Assembly (NCBI RefSeq): GCF_002556635.1
Contig: NZ_MWMO01000001.1
Span: forward strand, 496,001-560,000
DNA: 64,000 nucleotides
Direction: 5' to 3'
From: Novosphingobium sp. PC22D
Lineage (GTDB): Bacteria; Pseudomonadota; Alphaproteobacteria; Sphingomonadales; Sphingomonadaceae
Both the position numbers and the translations under genes were made by a program. The notes beneath the pieces were generated by a model. It was not told the origin of the DNA and ran no database searches. It saw nothing but the letters and a program-made list of their open reading frames with translations. Shown here one piece after another: positions 51,225-60,163 of the stretch (the first letter of the stretch is position 1; the number at the start of each line of letters is the position of its first letter).

Positions 51225-53003
51225 GTGGACAATCAGCGTAACATCATCCTCGCGGTCCTGCTGACGGCGCTCGTGCTCTTCGGCTGGGACGCGGCGGTGG
51301 GCTATTTCTACCCGCAGGCCGATACGCCGACCAAGGTCGAGGAACAGGGTGGCGCCGACGAGGCGGTGAGCCCGACAAAGCCGACCCGCGAGGGCGGACT
51401 GAGGACCGAAAGCGACATCGCGCTCGAGCGCAGGGATCTCAAGCAGGCGCTGGCCACGGGCGGCCGAGTTCCGGTTCAGGCGCCGGGACTTTCGGGTTCG
51501 ATCAACCTGACCGGCGCGGTGATCGACGACCTCGTCATCAACCGCTACCGCGAGACGGTCGAGAAGGACTCCGGTCCGGTGCGCATCTTCTCGCCCCAGG
51601 GCACGCCAGCGCAGCAGTTCGCGCAGTTCGGCTGGGTCGGTGAAGGCGTCGCGCTGCCGAACGCGGGCACCGTGTGGCAGGCAAGCGAGGGCGCGAAGCT
51701 CACGCCATCGACGCCGGTCACGCTGACCTGGCGCAATCCGACAGGGCAGGTCTTCACGATCACGCTTGCGATCGACGAGAACTACCTGATCACCGCCAGG
51801 CAGACGCTGGGCAATGCCGGAAGCGGCGCGGTCGCGGTTCAGCCCTTCGCGCTGATCAACCGCACCGACCGCACCGCGAGCCTGGACACCTGGAACGTCC
51901 ATTCGGGCCCGATCGGCGCCTTCGACGGCTCGGTCTCGTTCGGCCCCGACTACGACGACCTGACCGACGACGGCACCGTCGCCGAGCCGGGCCGCGCGAA
52001 CTGGGCGGGCTTTACCGACGTCTACTGGATGTCGGCGATCGCGCCGGTCGACGCCAAGGCGAGCGGCACGTTCCGCTCGCTCGGTAACAACCTGTTCCGG
52101 GCCGACCTCGTCTACGACACGGTGGTGGTCCAGCCCCGCCAGCAGGCCAGCCGCACCACCCGCCTCTTCGCCGGGGCCAAGGAGCACGACCTGCTCGACC
52201 GCTACGAGGAGGCCGGGATCACCAATTTCGGCCTCGCGATCGACTGGGGCTGGTTCCGCTGGTTCGAGAAGCCGATCTTCTGGGTGCTGATTTCGCTGTT
52301 CAAGCTGGTCGGCAACTTCGGCGTGGCGATCATTCTGCTTACCGTGCTCGTGCGCGGCATCATGTTCCCGATCGCGCAGCGCGGCTTCGCCTCGATGGCG
52401 GCGATGCGGGCGATCCAGCCGAAGATGAAGGCGCTGCAGGAACGCCACAAGGACGACAAGCAGAAGCAGCAGCAGGAGATCATGAAGCTGTACAAGGAGG
52501 AAGGCGTCAATCCGCTCGCCGGATGCCTGCCGATGCTGCTTCAGATCCCGGTGTTCTTCGCGCTCTACAAGACCCTGATCCTCGCGATCGAGATGCGCCA
52601 CCAGCCCTTCGTGCTGTGGATCAAGGACTTGTCCGCGCCCGATCCGCTGCACATCCTCAACCTGTTCGGGCTGCTGCCGTTCGACCCGCCGAGCTTCTTG
52701 GGCATCGGCGTGCTGGCGCTGCTGCTGGGCATCACCATGTTCCTGCAGTTCAAGCTGAATCCGGCGCAGATGGACCCGATGCAGCAGCAGATGTTCATGA
52801 TCATGCCGTGGTTCATGATGTTCATCATGGCGCCCTTCGCGGCGGGCCTGCTGCTCTACTGGATCACCTCGAACCTGCTGACGATCGCGCAGCAGAAGTA
52901 TCTCTATTCGCGCCACCCGCAGCTCAAGGCGATGGCCGAGAAGGAAGCCGCCGACAAGAAGCGCGCGGCCGAGCGCGACGCGGCCGCCAAGGGCGGGGCC
53001 TGA
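51225..53003 (+). CDS. yidC: Membrane protein insertase YidC (Oxa1/Alb3 family)
   Basis: YidC inserts and folds inner-membrane proteins, alone or with SecYEG. The 592-residue Gram-negative form has an N-terminal membrane helix (NIILAVLLTALVLFGWDAAVGY), a large periplasmic beta domain (residues 60-340), and the five-helix Oxa1 core with the hydrophilic-groove Arg region VLVRGIMFPIAQRGFASMAAMR, the GCLPMLLQIPVFFALY motif, and a basic C-terminal tail. GTG start with AGGAAAG upstream. Length is standard for alphaproteobacteria. Confidence 0.97.
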   Translation: MDNQRNIILAVLLTALVLFGWDAAVGYFYPQADTPTKVEEQGGADEAVSPTKPTREGGLRTESDIALERRDLKQALATGGRVPVQAPGLSGSINLTGAVIDDLVINRYRETVEKDSGPVRIFSPQGTPAQQFAQFGWVGEGVALPNAGTVWQASEGAKLTPSTPVTLTWRNPTGQVFTITLAIDENYLITARQTLGNAGSGAVAVQPFALINRTDRTASLDTWNVHSGPIGAFDGSVSFGPDYDDLTDDGTVAEPGRANWAGFTDVYWMSAIAPVDAKASGTFRSLGNNLFRADLVYDTVVVQPRQQASRTTRLFAGAKEHDLLDRYEEAGITNFGLAIDWGWFRWFEKPIFWVLISLFKLVGNFGVAIILLTVLVRGIMFPIAQRGFASMAAMRAIQPKMKALQERHKDDKQKQQQEIMKLYKEEGVNPLAGCLPMLLQIPVFFALYKTLILAIEMRHQPFVLWIKDLSAPDPLHILNLFGLLPFDPPSFLGIGVLALLLGITMFLQFKLNPAQMDPMQQQMFMIMPWFMMFIMAPFAAGLLLYWITSNLLTIAQQKYLYSRHPQLKAMAEKEAADKKRAAERDAAAKGGA

Positions 53004-53004
53004 C

Positions 53005-53655
53005 TTGGACGAGGACGCCGCCGCGGCACGGGACCTGGAGGAGCGCGCGCGCAAGCTCTTCTCCGGCCCGGTCACGTTCCTCAAGAGCGCGCCGCAACTC
53101 AAGTTCCTGCCCGATCCGGACTTTCCCGAGATCGCCTTCTGCGGCCGCTCGAACGTCGGCAAGTCGTCGCTGCTCAACGCGCTGACCGGCCGCAAGGCGA
53201 TCGCGCGCACTTCGGTGACGCCGGGCCGGACGCAGGAGCTGAACTTCTTCGACGTGGGCGATCCGGTCGTGTTCCGCCTGGTCGACATGCCCGGCTACGG
53301 CTTCGCCAAGGCGCCGCCCGCCGTCGTCGAGGCCTGGCGCCGGCTGGTGCGCGAGTTCCTGCGTGGCCGGGTGGTCCTGCGCCGCACGCTGCTGCTCGTC
53401 GACAGCCGCCACGGGGTGAAGCCGGTCGACGCCGAGATGATGAAGATGCTCGACGAGGCGGCCGTGGGCTATCGCATCGTCCTGACCAAGGCCGACAAGA
53501 TCAAGGCCAGCGAACTGGAGAAGGTCACCGCCGCGACGCTGGCCGAGGCGCGCAAGCACGTCGCGGCGCATCCCGAAATCCACGTGACGTCCTCCGAGAA
53601 GGGCATGGGCATCGCCGCGCTGCGCGCCGCGGTGCTTTCCGACGCCGAAATCTGA
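53005..53655 (+). CDS. engB: Ribosome biogenesis GTPase YihA/EngB
   Basis: A GTPase needed for assembly of the large ribosomal subunit. The 216-residue protein has the G1 motif GRSNVGKSSLLNAL, G2 region TSVTPGRTQ, G3 DMPGYGFA and G4 TKADK. TTG start directly after the yidC stop. In related sphingomonads I would expect argB next; here the betaine genes follow instead after a 264-bp noncoding stretch (53656-53919) that is more AT-rich than its surroundings and presumably holds the promoter of that cassette. Confidence 0.95.
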   Translation: MDEDAAAARDLEERARKLFSGPVTFLKSAPQLKFLPDPDFPEIAFCGRSNVGKSSLLNALTGRKAIARTSVTPGRTQELNFFDVGDPVVFRLVDMPGYGFAKAPPAVVEAWRRLVREFLRGRVVLRRTLLLVDSRHGVKPVDAEMMKMLDEAAVGYRIVLTKADKIKASELEKVTAATLAEARKHVAAHPEIHVTSSEKGMGIAALRAAVLSDAEI

Positions 53656-53919
53656 CACTGATCGCACTGCGGGCATGCGCCCGTGGCACGCGCGACTCCC
53701 CGGGAAAACGGGTCGCGGGCCGCTTTCGCGCGTCGAGTCGCGATGACGGAAATGAGACGCCGATTCCGCCCCGGCAATAAAAACATTACCCGCAGGGGTG
53801 GAAGCCAGGATATAAAAATGTTAGCTCCCGCGCGTCCACTCAAATAGCCGCCCTTCGGCATAGCTGCATGATAGTTTCATCGCGGTCGGAGGCGTGACGA
53901 ATTCATACAGGGGATTCCT

Positions 53920-54741
53920 TTGTTAGAGAGAGATAAAACCGTATTCGCGCCCGATGTTAAACAGAATTACGGAGAAGATCCGATATCTGTTCGCGAGACG
54001 GATAAATATACGTCAGAATACGTGCGTGGCTTCGTCGACAAGTGGGACGAATTGATCAACTGGGAGCAGCGCGCCGAAAGTGAAGGGCGTTTCTTTATCG
54101 ACGTCCTCAAGGCCCGCGGCAAGCACGCGGTCCTCGACGTGGCGACCGGCACCGGCTTCCACTCGGTCCAGCTCAGCAAGGCCGGCTTCAACGTGTTCTC
54201 GGCCGACGGCTCGGCGGAAATGCTGGCCAAGGCGTTCCAGAACGGCATGCGCCACGATGTCGTGCTCAAGACCATCCACGCCGACTGGCGCTGGCTCAAC
54301 AAGGACGTGCACGGCAAGTTCGACGCGATCATCTGCCTCGGCAACAGCTTCACGCACTTGTTCGACGAGGCTGACCGCCGCCGCGCGCTCGCCGAGTTCT
54401 ATGCCGCGCTCAAGCATGACGGCATCCTGATCATCGACCAGCGCAACTACGATTCGATCCTCGACGACGGCTTCTCGTCGAAGCACCGCTACTACTACTG
54501 CGGCGACCAGGTCGTGGCCGAGCCGGTCCACGTCGACGACGGGCTCGCGCGGTTTGAGTACAGCTTCCCCGACGGGTCGAAGCACAACCTCAACATGTTC
54601 CCGCTGCGCCGCAAGTACATGCGCGGGCTGCTCGAGGAAGCGGGCTTCCGCAAGATCCACACTTACGGTGACTTCCAGGATGAGGGCGAAGAGCCCAATC
54701 CTGACTTCTTCGTGCACATCGCGGAGAAGATCTATGAGTGA
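53920..54741 (+). CDS. Glycine/sarcosine N-methyltransferase
   Basis: Catalyses the first two S-adenosylmethionine-dependent methylations from glycine to sarcosine to dimethylglycine. The 273-residue protein opens with DVKQNYGEDPISVRETDKYTSEYVRGFVDKWDELINW (a block typical of GSMT enzymes of halophiles) and has the SAM motif VLDVATGTGFHSVQLSKAGF and DAIICLGNSFTHLFDEADRR. TTG start with AGGGGA five bases upstream. It overlaps the dimethylglycine methyltransferase by 8 bp. Together they make betaine without choline. Salt induction is likely but no regulator site was recognised. Confidence 0.9.
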   Translation: MLERDKTVFAPDVKQNYGEDPISVRETDKYTSEYVRGFVDKWDELINWEQRAESEGRFFIDVLKARGKHAVLDVATGTGFHSVQLSKAGFNVFSADGSAEMLAKAFQNGMRHDVVLKTIHADWRWLNKDVHGKFDAIICLGNSFTHLFDEADRRRALAEFYAALKHDGILIIDQRNYDSILDDGFSSKHRYYYCGDQVVAEPVHVDDGLARFEYSFPDGSKHNLNMFPLRRKYMRGLLEEAGFRKIHTYGDFQDEGEEPNPDFFVHIAEKIYE

Positions 54742-55558
54742 GGTGAACGAAGGCGTCGCTGTCGCGCGTGACTACTACGACAGCGCCGAGGCCGACGGCT
54801 TCTACAGCGCGATCTGGGGCGGCGAAGACATTCACGTCGGCCTCTACGACGAGACCGACGACATTCGCGACGCCAGCCGCCGCACCGTCGAGAGCATGAT
54901 CGCCCGCGTCGGTGATCTTGCCGGCAAGCGCGTGGTCGATCTTGGCTCGGGCTACGGCGGGGCGGCGCGCGTGCTCGCGTCTCGCGGCGCGCATGTCACC
55001 TGCCTCAACCTCTCGGCCGTTGAGAACGAGCGCAACCGCGCGCTCAACGCCGAGGCGGGACTCGCCGACAAGATCGACGTGATCGACGGCTCGTACGATG
55101 CAATGCCGTTCGAGGCGGGAAGCTTCGACATCGCCTGGAGCCAGGACGCGATCCTGCACGCGCCCGATCGCTTCGCGGTGCTCGACGAGGTGGCGCGGGT
55201 GCTGCGCCCGGGCGGCCTGTTCGTGTTCCACGATCCGATGCAGGCCGACGGGCTCACCGACACCAGCGCGCTGAAGCCGATCTACGAGCGCATCCACCTT
55301 CCCGATCTCGCTTCGATCGGCTTCTATCGCGATGCCCTGGTCGCGCGCGATTTCGAGGAAGTCGAGGTCGACGAACTGACGCACCAGCTTGGCCGGCACT
55401 ATGCGCGGGTCCGCGAGGAACTGCTCAGCCGCCAGCAGGAGCTTGGCCTGCCCGAGGATTTCGTCACCCGCATGGCGGCGGGTCTCGGCCATTGGGTCGA
55501 CGGTGCCGCCAACGGCAACCTGCGCTGGGCGATCATGGTCTATCGCAAGAAGGCCTGA
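54734..55558 (+). CDS. Sarcosine/dimethylglycine N-methyltransferase
   Basis: Completes betaine synthesis by methylating sarcosine and dimethylglycine. The 274-residue protein has YYDSAEADGFYSAIWGGEDIHVGLY at the start, typical of SDMT, the SAM motif VVDLGSGYGGAARVLA, SWSQDAILHAPDR and FVFHDPMQADG. The ATG at 54734 overlaps the first methyltransferase stop, so they are translationally coupled. The order GSMT-SDMT is the same as in Halorhodospira-type systems. The BCCT transporter gene follows after 37 bp. Confidence 0.9.
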   Translation: MSEVNEGVAVARDYYDSAEADGFYSAIWGGEDIHVGLYDETDDIRDASRRTVESMIARVGDLAGKRVVDLGSGYGGAARVLASRGAHVTCLNLSAVENERNRALNAEAGLADKIDVIDGSYDAMPFEAGSFDIAWSQDAILHAPDRFAVLDEVARVLRPGGLFVFHDPMQADGLTDTSALKPIYERIHLPDLASIGFYRDALVARDFEEVEVDELTHQLGRHYARVREELLSRQQELGLPEDFVTRMAAGLGHWVDGAANGNLRWAIMVYRKKA

Positions 55559-55595
55559 TCGTTGATCAGACCGCATCGCGCAGTCCCTGGCTGAG

Positions 55596-57155
55596 ATGGC
55601 GACACCCCCTCTCGGCCGGGACGCCGGCTTCAATCCAACCGTGTTCTATGGCGCGATCGGCCTGATCGTCGCGCTGCTGGCGTTTGCCTTCATCAATCTG
55701 GCCGAGGCAGAGACGGTCTTCGGCGCCATCCAGCAATACGCCTCCACGAATTTCGGCTGGCTGCTGGTCGCGACGGTCAACGTTATGCTCGTCACCTGCG
55801 GCTTCATCGCCGTCACGCGGCTCGGCAATGTCCGGCTTGGCGGAGCCGAGGCGGTGCCGGAGTTCACTTACGCGGCGTGGTTCGCGATGCTGTTCAGCGC
55901 GGGGATGGGCATCGGCCTGCTGTTCTACGGCGTCGCCGAGCCGGTGCTGCATTTCGCCAATCCGCCGCTTTCGCAATACTCGACGCCCAACCCGGTCCGC
56001 GAGATGGCGGTCGCCGGCAATGCTCAGCACGCGATGGGGCTGACCTTCCTCCACTGGGGCCTTCACGCCTGGGGCATCTACGCGATGATCGGGCTGGCAC
56101 TCGCCTATGTCGCATTCAATAGCGGGCGCACGCTCAGCATCGGCGCTTTCCTGCACGAGTTCTGGCCGAAGTGCCCGCGCCTGATCGTCGACGTGGTCGA
56201 TATCCTCGCGATCGTCGCCACGGTCTGCGGCGTCGCCACCTCGCTCGGTTTCGGCGCCTCGCAGATCAACGCGGGCCTCACCTTCCTGTTCGGCGCGGGC
56301 GACACGATGGTCGCCAAGGGCATCATCATCGCGGTGGTGACCGGCATGGCGACCCTCTCGGTCGCCTTCGGGCTCGAGAAGGGCATCAAGGTGCTTTCGG
56401 AAGGCAACATGGCGCTGGCGCTGCTGCTGGTCACTTTCGTCTTCGTGATGGGGCCGACGGTGTTCCTGCTCAATTCGTTCATCCAGAACCTGGGCTACTA
56501 CGTCCAGCGCTTCGTCTATCTGGCGACTTGGACCGAGAGCTATACGGGCGGCAAGTGGCAGCTCGACTGGACGATCTTCTATTACGCCTGGTGGATTAGC
56601 TGGTCGCCCTTCGTGGGCATCTTCATCGCGCGCATTTCGTATGGGCGCACCGTGCGGGAGTTCATCGCGGGCACGCTGCTGGTGCCGACGCTGTTCACCT
56701 TCGTGTGGATGACGATCTTCGGCGACAGCGCGATCTTCATCGAGCTGTTCGGCAAGGGCGGCCTGCAGGAGGCGGTCTCGACGAGCATGCCCGATGCGCT
56801 GTTCGCCTTTCTCGGCCATTATCCACTGACCTCGGTGATGTCGGGCCTCGCGATCGTGATCGTCGCGACCTTCTTCGTCACCTCGGCGGACAGCGGCGCG
56901 CTGGTCGTCGCCATGATCGCCTCGGGCGGCGATCACGAGGCCGGGCTGATCCCCCGCGTCACCTGGGCTATCTCGATGGGCGTGCTCGCCGCCGGGCTGC
57001 TCTACGCGGGCGGGCTCGGCGCGCTGCAGACCGCCGCCATCGTCACCGGGCTGCCGTTCGCGCTGGTACTTCTGGTCATGGCCTGGGGCACGATCCGCAT
57101 GCTCGCAAAGGACCCGCAGATTCTGCCGGACAAGGCGAGGCGGCTCCCCGGCTAG
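55596..57155 (+). CDS. BCCT-family glycine betaine transporter
   Basis: The 519-residue protein has about 12 membrane helices with BCCT motifs: the glycine-rich GMGIGLLFYGVAEPVLHF (the GMGIG form of sodium-coupled betaine carriers rather than CaiT) and WISWSPFVGIFIARISYGRTVREFI, which contains the Trp residues that bind trimethylammonium groups. The C-terminal regulatory extension is short. Placed 37 bp behind the two methyltransferases, it most likely imports or recaptures betaine under osmotic stress. Substrate choice among betaine, choline and ectoine is inferred from context. Confidence 0.88.
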   Translation: MATPPLGRDAGFNPTVFYGAIGLIVALLAFAFINLAEAETVFGAIQQYASTNFGWLLVATVNVMLVTCGFIAVTRLGNVRLGGAEAVPEFTYAAWFAMLFSAGMGIGLLFYGVAEPVLHFANPPLSQYSTPNPVREMAVAGNAQHAMGLTFLHWGLHAWGIYAMIGLALAYVAFNSGRTLSIGAFLHEFWPKCPRLIVDVVDILAIVATVCGVATSLGFGASQINAGLTFLFGAGDTMVAKGIIIAVVTGMATLSVAFGLEKGIKVLSEGNMALALLLVTFVFVMGPTVFLLNSFIQNLGYYVQRFVYLATWTESYTGGKWQLDWTIFYYAWWISWSPFVGIFIARISYGRTVREFIAGTLLVPTLFTFVWMTIFGDSAIFIELFGKGGLQEAVSTSMPDALFAFLGHYPLTSVMSGLAIVIVATFFVTSADSGALVVAMIASGGDHEAGLIPRVTWAISMGVLAAGLLYAGGLGALQTAAIVTGLPFALVLLVMAWGTIRMLAKDPQILPDKARRLPG

Positions 57156-57589
57156 GGGATCTTGTGCACGGCAAAGCCGATGCGCAGCGGCGCCGCGCCG
57201 TGGTCAAAGGCAGCCGCGGCGAACTTCGGGCGTGACATCTTTACGCGCACGTCGTTGGAAAAACCCACCAGTTCGAGCGGCATGCCGATGAAGTTGCGGT
57301 CCGCCTTGCCGTTGCCGTTCGCGTCCCAATAGGCCTGCGCGGCGTAGCGGCCGGGCGGCACCCCCGGCACCGTGACCACCGTCGTGCCCGCTTTCGCCGG
57401 CGCCTCGGCCGACCATGGGCAATCCTCGCGGGTGAACTGCTTTTCCGGACAGATATCGACGTGGACGCGCCCCCTGGCCGCGCCGATGCCCGCGACCTCG
57501 ACCGCGATCGTCGCTCCGGACGGGGCCGCGCACAGCGGCACCGGGACAGCGAGGATCAAGCCTGAAGCGAGCAGGGATAAGCGGATCAT
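57152..57589 (-). CDS. DUF2141 family exported protein
   Basis: The 145-residue product has a signal peptide (LSLLASGLILAVPVPLCAA) and the DUF2141 beta-sandwich pattern: GRVHVDICPEKQF, TTVVTVPGVPPGRYAAQAYWDANGNGKADRNFIGMPLE (as a block) and YAAQAYWDANGNGK with DxNGNG calcium-like residues. Two cysteines are near CPEKQFTREDCPW. Function unknown; commonly periplasmic. The ATG at 57589 is taken since it starts the signal peptide. It is convergent with the BCCT gene, overlapping by 4 bp. Confidence 0.83.
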   Translation of the reverse strand: MIRLSLLASGLILAVPVPLCAAPSGATIAVEVAGIGAARGRVHVDICPEKQFTREDCPWSAEAPAKAGTTVVTVPGVPPGRYAAQAYWDANGNGKADRNFIGMPLELVGFSNDVRVKMSRPKFAAAAFDHGAAPLRIGFAVHKIP

Positions 57590-57710
57590 CCGCTGATTAT
57601 GAGCCATTGCGGATCGTAAGTCCACGGTTTCGCGCATGCTGGAGCAGTCTCGACAGGATATGGCGCACGATATAGGGCGAGCGCTTCGCCGCACAGGGAC
57701 GCCAACCCCA

Positions 57711-58376
57711 ATGAAGCTGATCATCGGCAACAAGAACTATTCGAGCTGGTCGCTGCGCGCCTGGCTGGCGTGCAAGCAGTCGGGTCTCCATTTCGAGGAG
57801 CTGACCGTGCCGATCCTCGGCGAGGACTGGGAGCAGCGCAAGCGCAACGATGATGCTCTCGCGCCCTCCTCGGGCAAGGTGCCGATCCTGTGGGACGGCG
57901 ACGCGGTGGTGTGGGACAGCCTCGCGATCATCGAATATCTCGCCGACAAGGTCGGGCGCGACCGCTTCTGGCCCAAGCAGGACGCCGCGCGCGCGATGGC
58001 GCGCTCGATGGTCGCGGAAATGCACTCGAGCTACCTTCCTTTGCGGCGCACCTGCCCGATGAACGTGCGCGCCCGGATCGAGGGCGCGACGATCGACGAC
58101 GATGTGCGCGCGGACATCGTGCGCATTCTCCAGCTCTGGGCCGAGGCGCGGGCGCGCTTCGGCAAGGGCGGGCCGTTCCTGTTCGGCAGCTTCTGTGCCG
58201 CCGACGTGATCTACGCCCCGGTCGTGAGCCGGTTCCTCTCCTACGGCATCGGCGTTCCCGGCTTCGCGCAGGCCTATATGCAGGCGATCTGGGAGCACGA
58301 GTGGATGGCGCAGTGGATTGGCGCCGCGGAGGACGAGGAATGGGTCATCGAGCAGTACGAGAGCCCGGTGGCCTGA
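57711..58376 (+). CDS. Glutathione S-transferase family protein
   Basis: The 221-residue protein has a thioredoxin-fold N-domain (KLIIGNKNYSSWSLRAWLAC, with a Ser cluster at the catalytic position, GKVPILWDGDAVVWDSLAIIEYLAD with the cis-Pro and the DS glutathione-binding pair). An all-helical C-domain follows (FCAADVIYAPVVSRFLSYGI). Class resembles the small bacterial zeta/theta-like forms. Detoxification or redox role assumed. The ATG at 57711 is chosen over a longer frame because the fold starts directly after it. Confidence 0.85.
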   Translation: MKLIIGNKNYSSWSLRAWLACKQSGLHFEELTVPILGEDWEQRKRNDDALAPSSGKVPILWDGDAVVWDSLAIIEYLADKVGRDRFWPKQDAARAMARSMVAEMHSSYLPLRRTCPMNVRARIEGATIDDDVRADIVRILQLWAEARARFGKGGPFLFGSFCAADVIYAPVVSRFLSYGIGVPGFAQAYMQAIWEHEWMAQWIGAAEDEEWVIEQYESPVA

Positions 58377-58426
58377 GGCCGGCCCAGCGTTAGCAGGGCT
58401 GGCGCTTCTCGAGCGGTTCGCGTGCG

Positions 58427-58891
58427 CTACCGCAGCCGTTCGGTGCCATAGCGCGTGCCGTCCTTGCGGACGAACCCGCGCTCGTCCCACATCATGTCGA
58501 TGTCCGAATAGCCGCCGCTGCCCGATGTGTTGCCCGCGCTGATCGCGATAAAGGCGACATCGGCCCCGCTTTCGTTGACGATGTGGTGGCCGTTCTTCAC
58601 CCCCTTGGGCCAGGCGCATACGTCGCCGGCGCGCAGCACCGTGCGCCCCCCGTCCTCGATCAGCACGGCCTCTCCGGCGAGCATGACGACCAGTTCGTCT
58701 TCCTCGTCGTGCCAGTGGCGCTGGCTCGACCAGCCGCCGGGCTTCAGCACGACATGGCTCGCGCCCATTTCGGTGAGCCCGCCCGCCGGGGCCAGGCGCC
58801 GCCACCAGCGACCCGCGACCGCCTCGTCGAAGGGAGGCGGATAGCCGGTCGCGTTCGACTGGGGCAGCGAATCGAGATCGAGCTTGGGCAT
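58427..58891 (-). CDS. Cupin-domain protein
   Basis: The 154-residue product has one cupin barrel with the first motif RHWHDEEDELVVMLAGEAVL (His-x-His...Glu metal ligands) and the second motif GDVCAWPKGVKNGHHIVNES with a further His. It is similar to small metal-binding cupins of unknown substrate. Start ATG 58891 fits the family opening. It is divergent from dapE, 56 bp away. The last residues (YGTERLR) end 50 bp from the GST gene. Confidence 0.8.
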   Translation of the reverse strand: MPKLDLDSLPQSNATGYPPPFDEAVAGRWWRRLAPAGGLTEMGASHVVLKPGGWSSQRHWHDEEDELVVMLAGEAVLIEDGGRTVLRAGDVCAWPKGVKNGHHIVNESGADVAFIAISAGNTSGSGGYSDIDMMWDERGFVRKDGTRYGTERLR

Positions 58892-58947
58892 CGGGACGCT
58901 CTCCGGCTTGTGTCTCGCCAGCCTAGCCCATATGCCGCCAACCCGGA

Positions 58948-60096
58948 ATGACACAGACCGCCACATCCTCCGCAAAGAGCGTCGCCGAACTGGCCGAGGC
59001 GCTGATCGCCTGCCCCAGCGTCACGCCGGCGACGGGCGAGGTGTTCGACTGTCTCGAAGGCCAGCTCGCGCCGCTCGGCTTCGCGGTTTGGCGTTTCCTC
59101 GACGGCGAGGCGCCCGACGGGCCGGTCGAGAACCTCTTCGCGATCCGCAAGGGGCCGCAAGGCAGCCGCCATTTCGCCTTCGCGGGCCATCTCGACGTGG
59201 TCCCTCCGGGCGAGGGCTGGACCAGCGCGCCCTTCGCTCCGGAGAGGCGCGGCGAACTGCTTCACGGACGCGGCGCGGTCGACATGAAGGGCGCGATCGC
59301 TGCGATGGTCGCCGCGGTGCGCGAGGTCCCGGCCGAGGCGGGCACGATCAGCTTCATCATCACCGGTGATGAGGAAGGCCCCGCCCGCTACGGCACGCGC
59401 GCGCTGATGGACCATATGCGCGCGCTGGGCGAAATCCCGGACCTGTGCCTCGTCGGCGAGCCGACTTCGGTCAATCGTCTCGGCGACATGGCCAAGATCG
59501 GCCGGCGCGGCTCGGTGAACATATTTCTCGACGTCGAGGGTGTGCAGGGCCACGTCGCCTATCCGCACCTCGCCGACAATCCGATCACCCGCCTCGTGGC
59601 GATGCTCGCCGAACTCAAGGCGATCGTGCTCGACGAGGGGACCGACTGGTTCCAGGCCTCGAACCTCGAAGTGACCGATCTCACCGTCGGCAACCCGGCG
59701 CACAATGTGATCCCCGCGAAGGCGAGCGCGCGGATATCGATCCGCTTCAACAACCTGCACACCGGCGCCAGTCTCGCCGAGCGCGTGGCCGAGATCGCCA
59801 AGCGCCACGGCGGCACCGCCCGCGCGCTGATCTCGGGCGAGTCCTTCCTCACCGAACCGGGCGCCTTCTCGGCGATCGTAAGCGATGTCATCGAGGCCGA
59901 GACCGGCATCCGACCCGAGCTTTCGACCAGCGGCGGCACTTCCGACGCGCGGTTCCTCAAGGACTTCTCGCCGGTGATCGAGTTCGGCCTGTGCAACGCG
60001 ACGATGCACAAACGCGACGAGGCGGTCGCGCTGGCCGATCTGGAAGGGCTGGCGCGGATTTACCGCCGTATCGCCGAGACCGCGCTGGGCGCTTGA
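58948..60096 (+). CDS. dapE: Succinyl-diaminopimelate desuccinylase DapE
   Basis: DapE forms LL-diaminopimelate for lysine and peptidoglycan. The 382-residue M20 zinc hydrolase has AEALIACPSVTPATGE, FAGHLDVVPPG (metal His and Asp), GRGAVDMKGAIAAM, FIITGDEEGPARYGT with the catalytic and bridging Glu, GRRGSVNIFLDVEGVQGHVAYPH and the C-terminal STSGGTSDARFL. Length is typical. ATG start. It shares the pathway with dapB at the right end of the window. Confidence 0.95.
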   Translation: MTQTATSSAKSVAELAEALIACPSVTPATGEVFDCLEGQLAPLGFAVWRFLDGEAPDGPVENLFAIRKGPQGSRHFAFAGHLDVVPPGEGWTSAPFAPERRGELLHGRGAVDMKGAIAAMVAAVREVPAEAGTISFIITGDEEGPARYGTRALMDHMRALGEIPDLCLVGEPTSVNRLGDMAKIGRRGSVNIFLDVEGVQGHVAYPHLADNPITRLVAMLAELKAIVLDEGTDWFQASNLEVTDLTVGNPAHNVIPAKASARISIRFNNLHTGASLAERVAEIAKRHGGTARALISGESFLTEPGAFSAIVSDVIEAETGIRPELSTSGGTSDARFLKDFSPVIEFGLCNATMHKRDEAVALADLEGLARIYRRIAETALGA

Positions 60097-60163
60097 ATTA
60101 TGGGCGCGCTCTTGCGAGCGTGCCGTCGATCGACATCGCCCGAAGCGGGCAGGGGGACTTTCA

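Noticed and set aside
53656..53919. Glycine riboswitch before the glycine methyltransferase
   Set aside because: The expected conserved core and tandem aptamer structure were not found; only AT-richer promoter-like sequence is visible.
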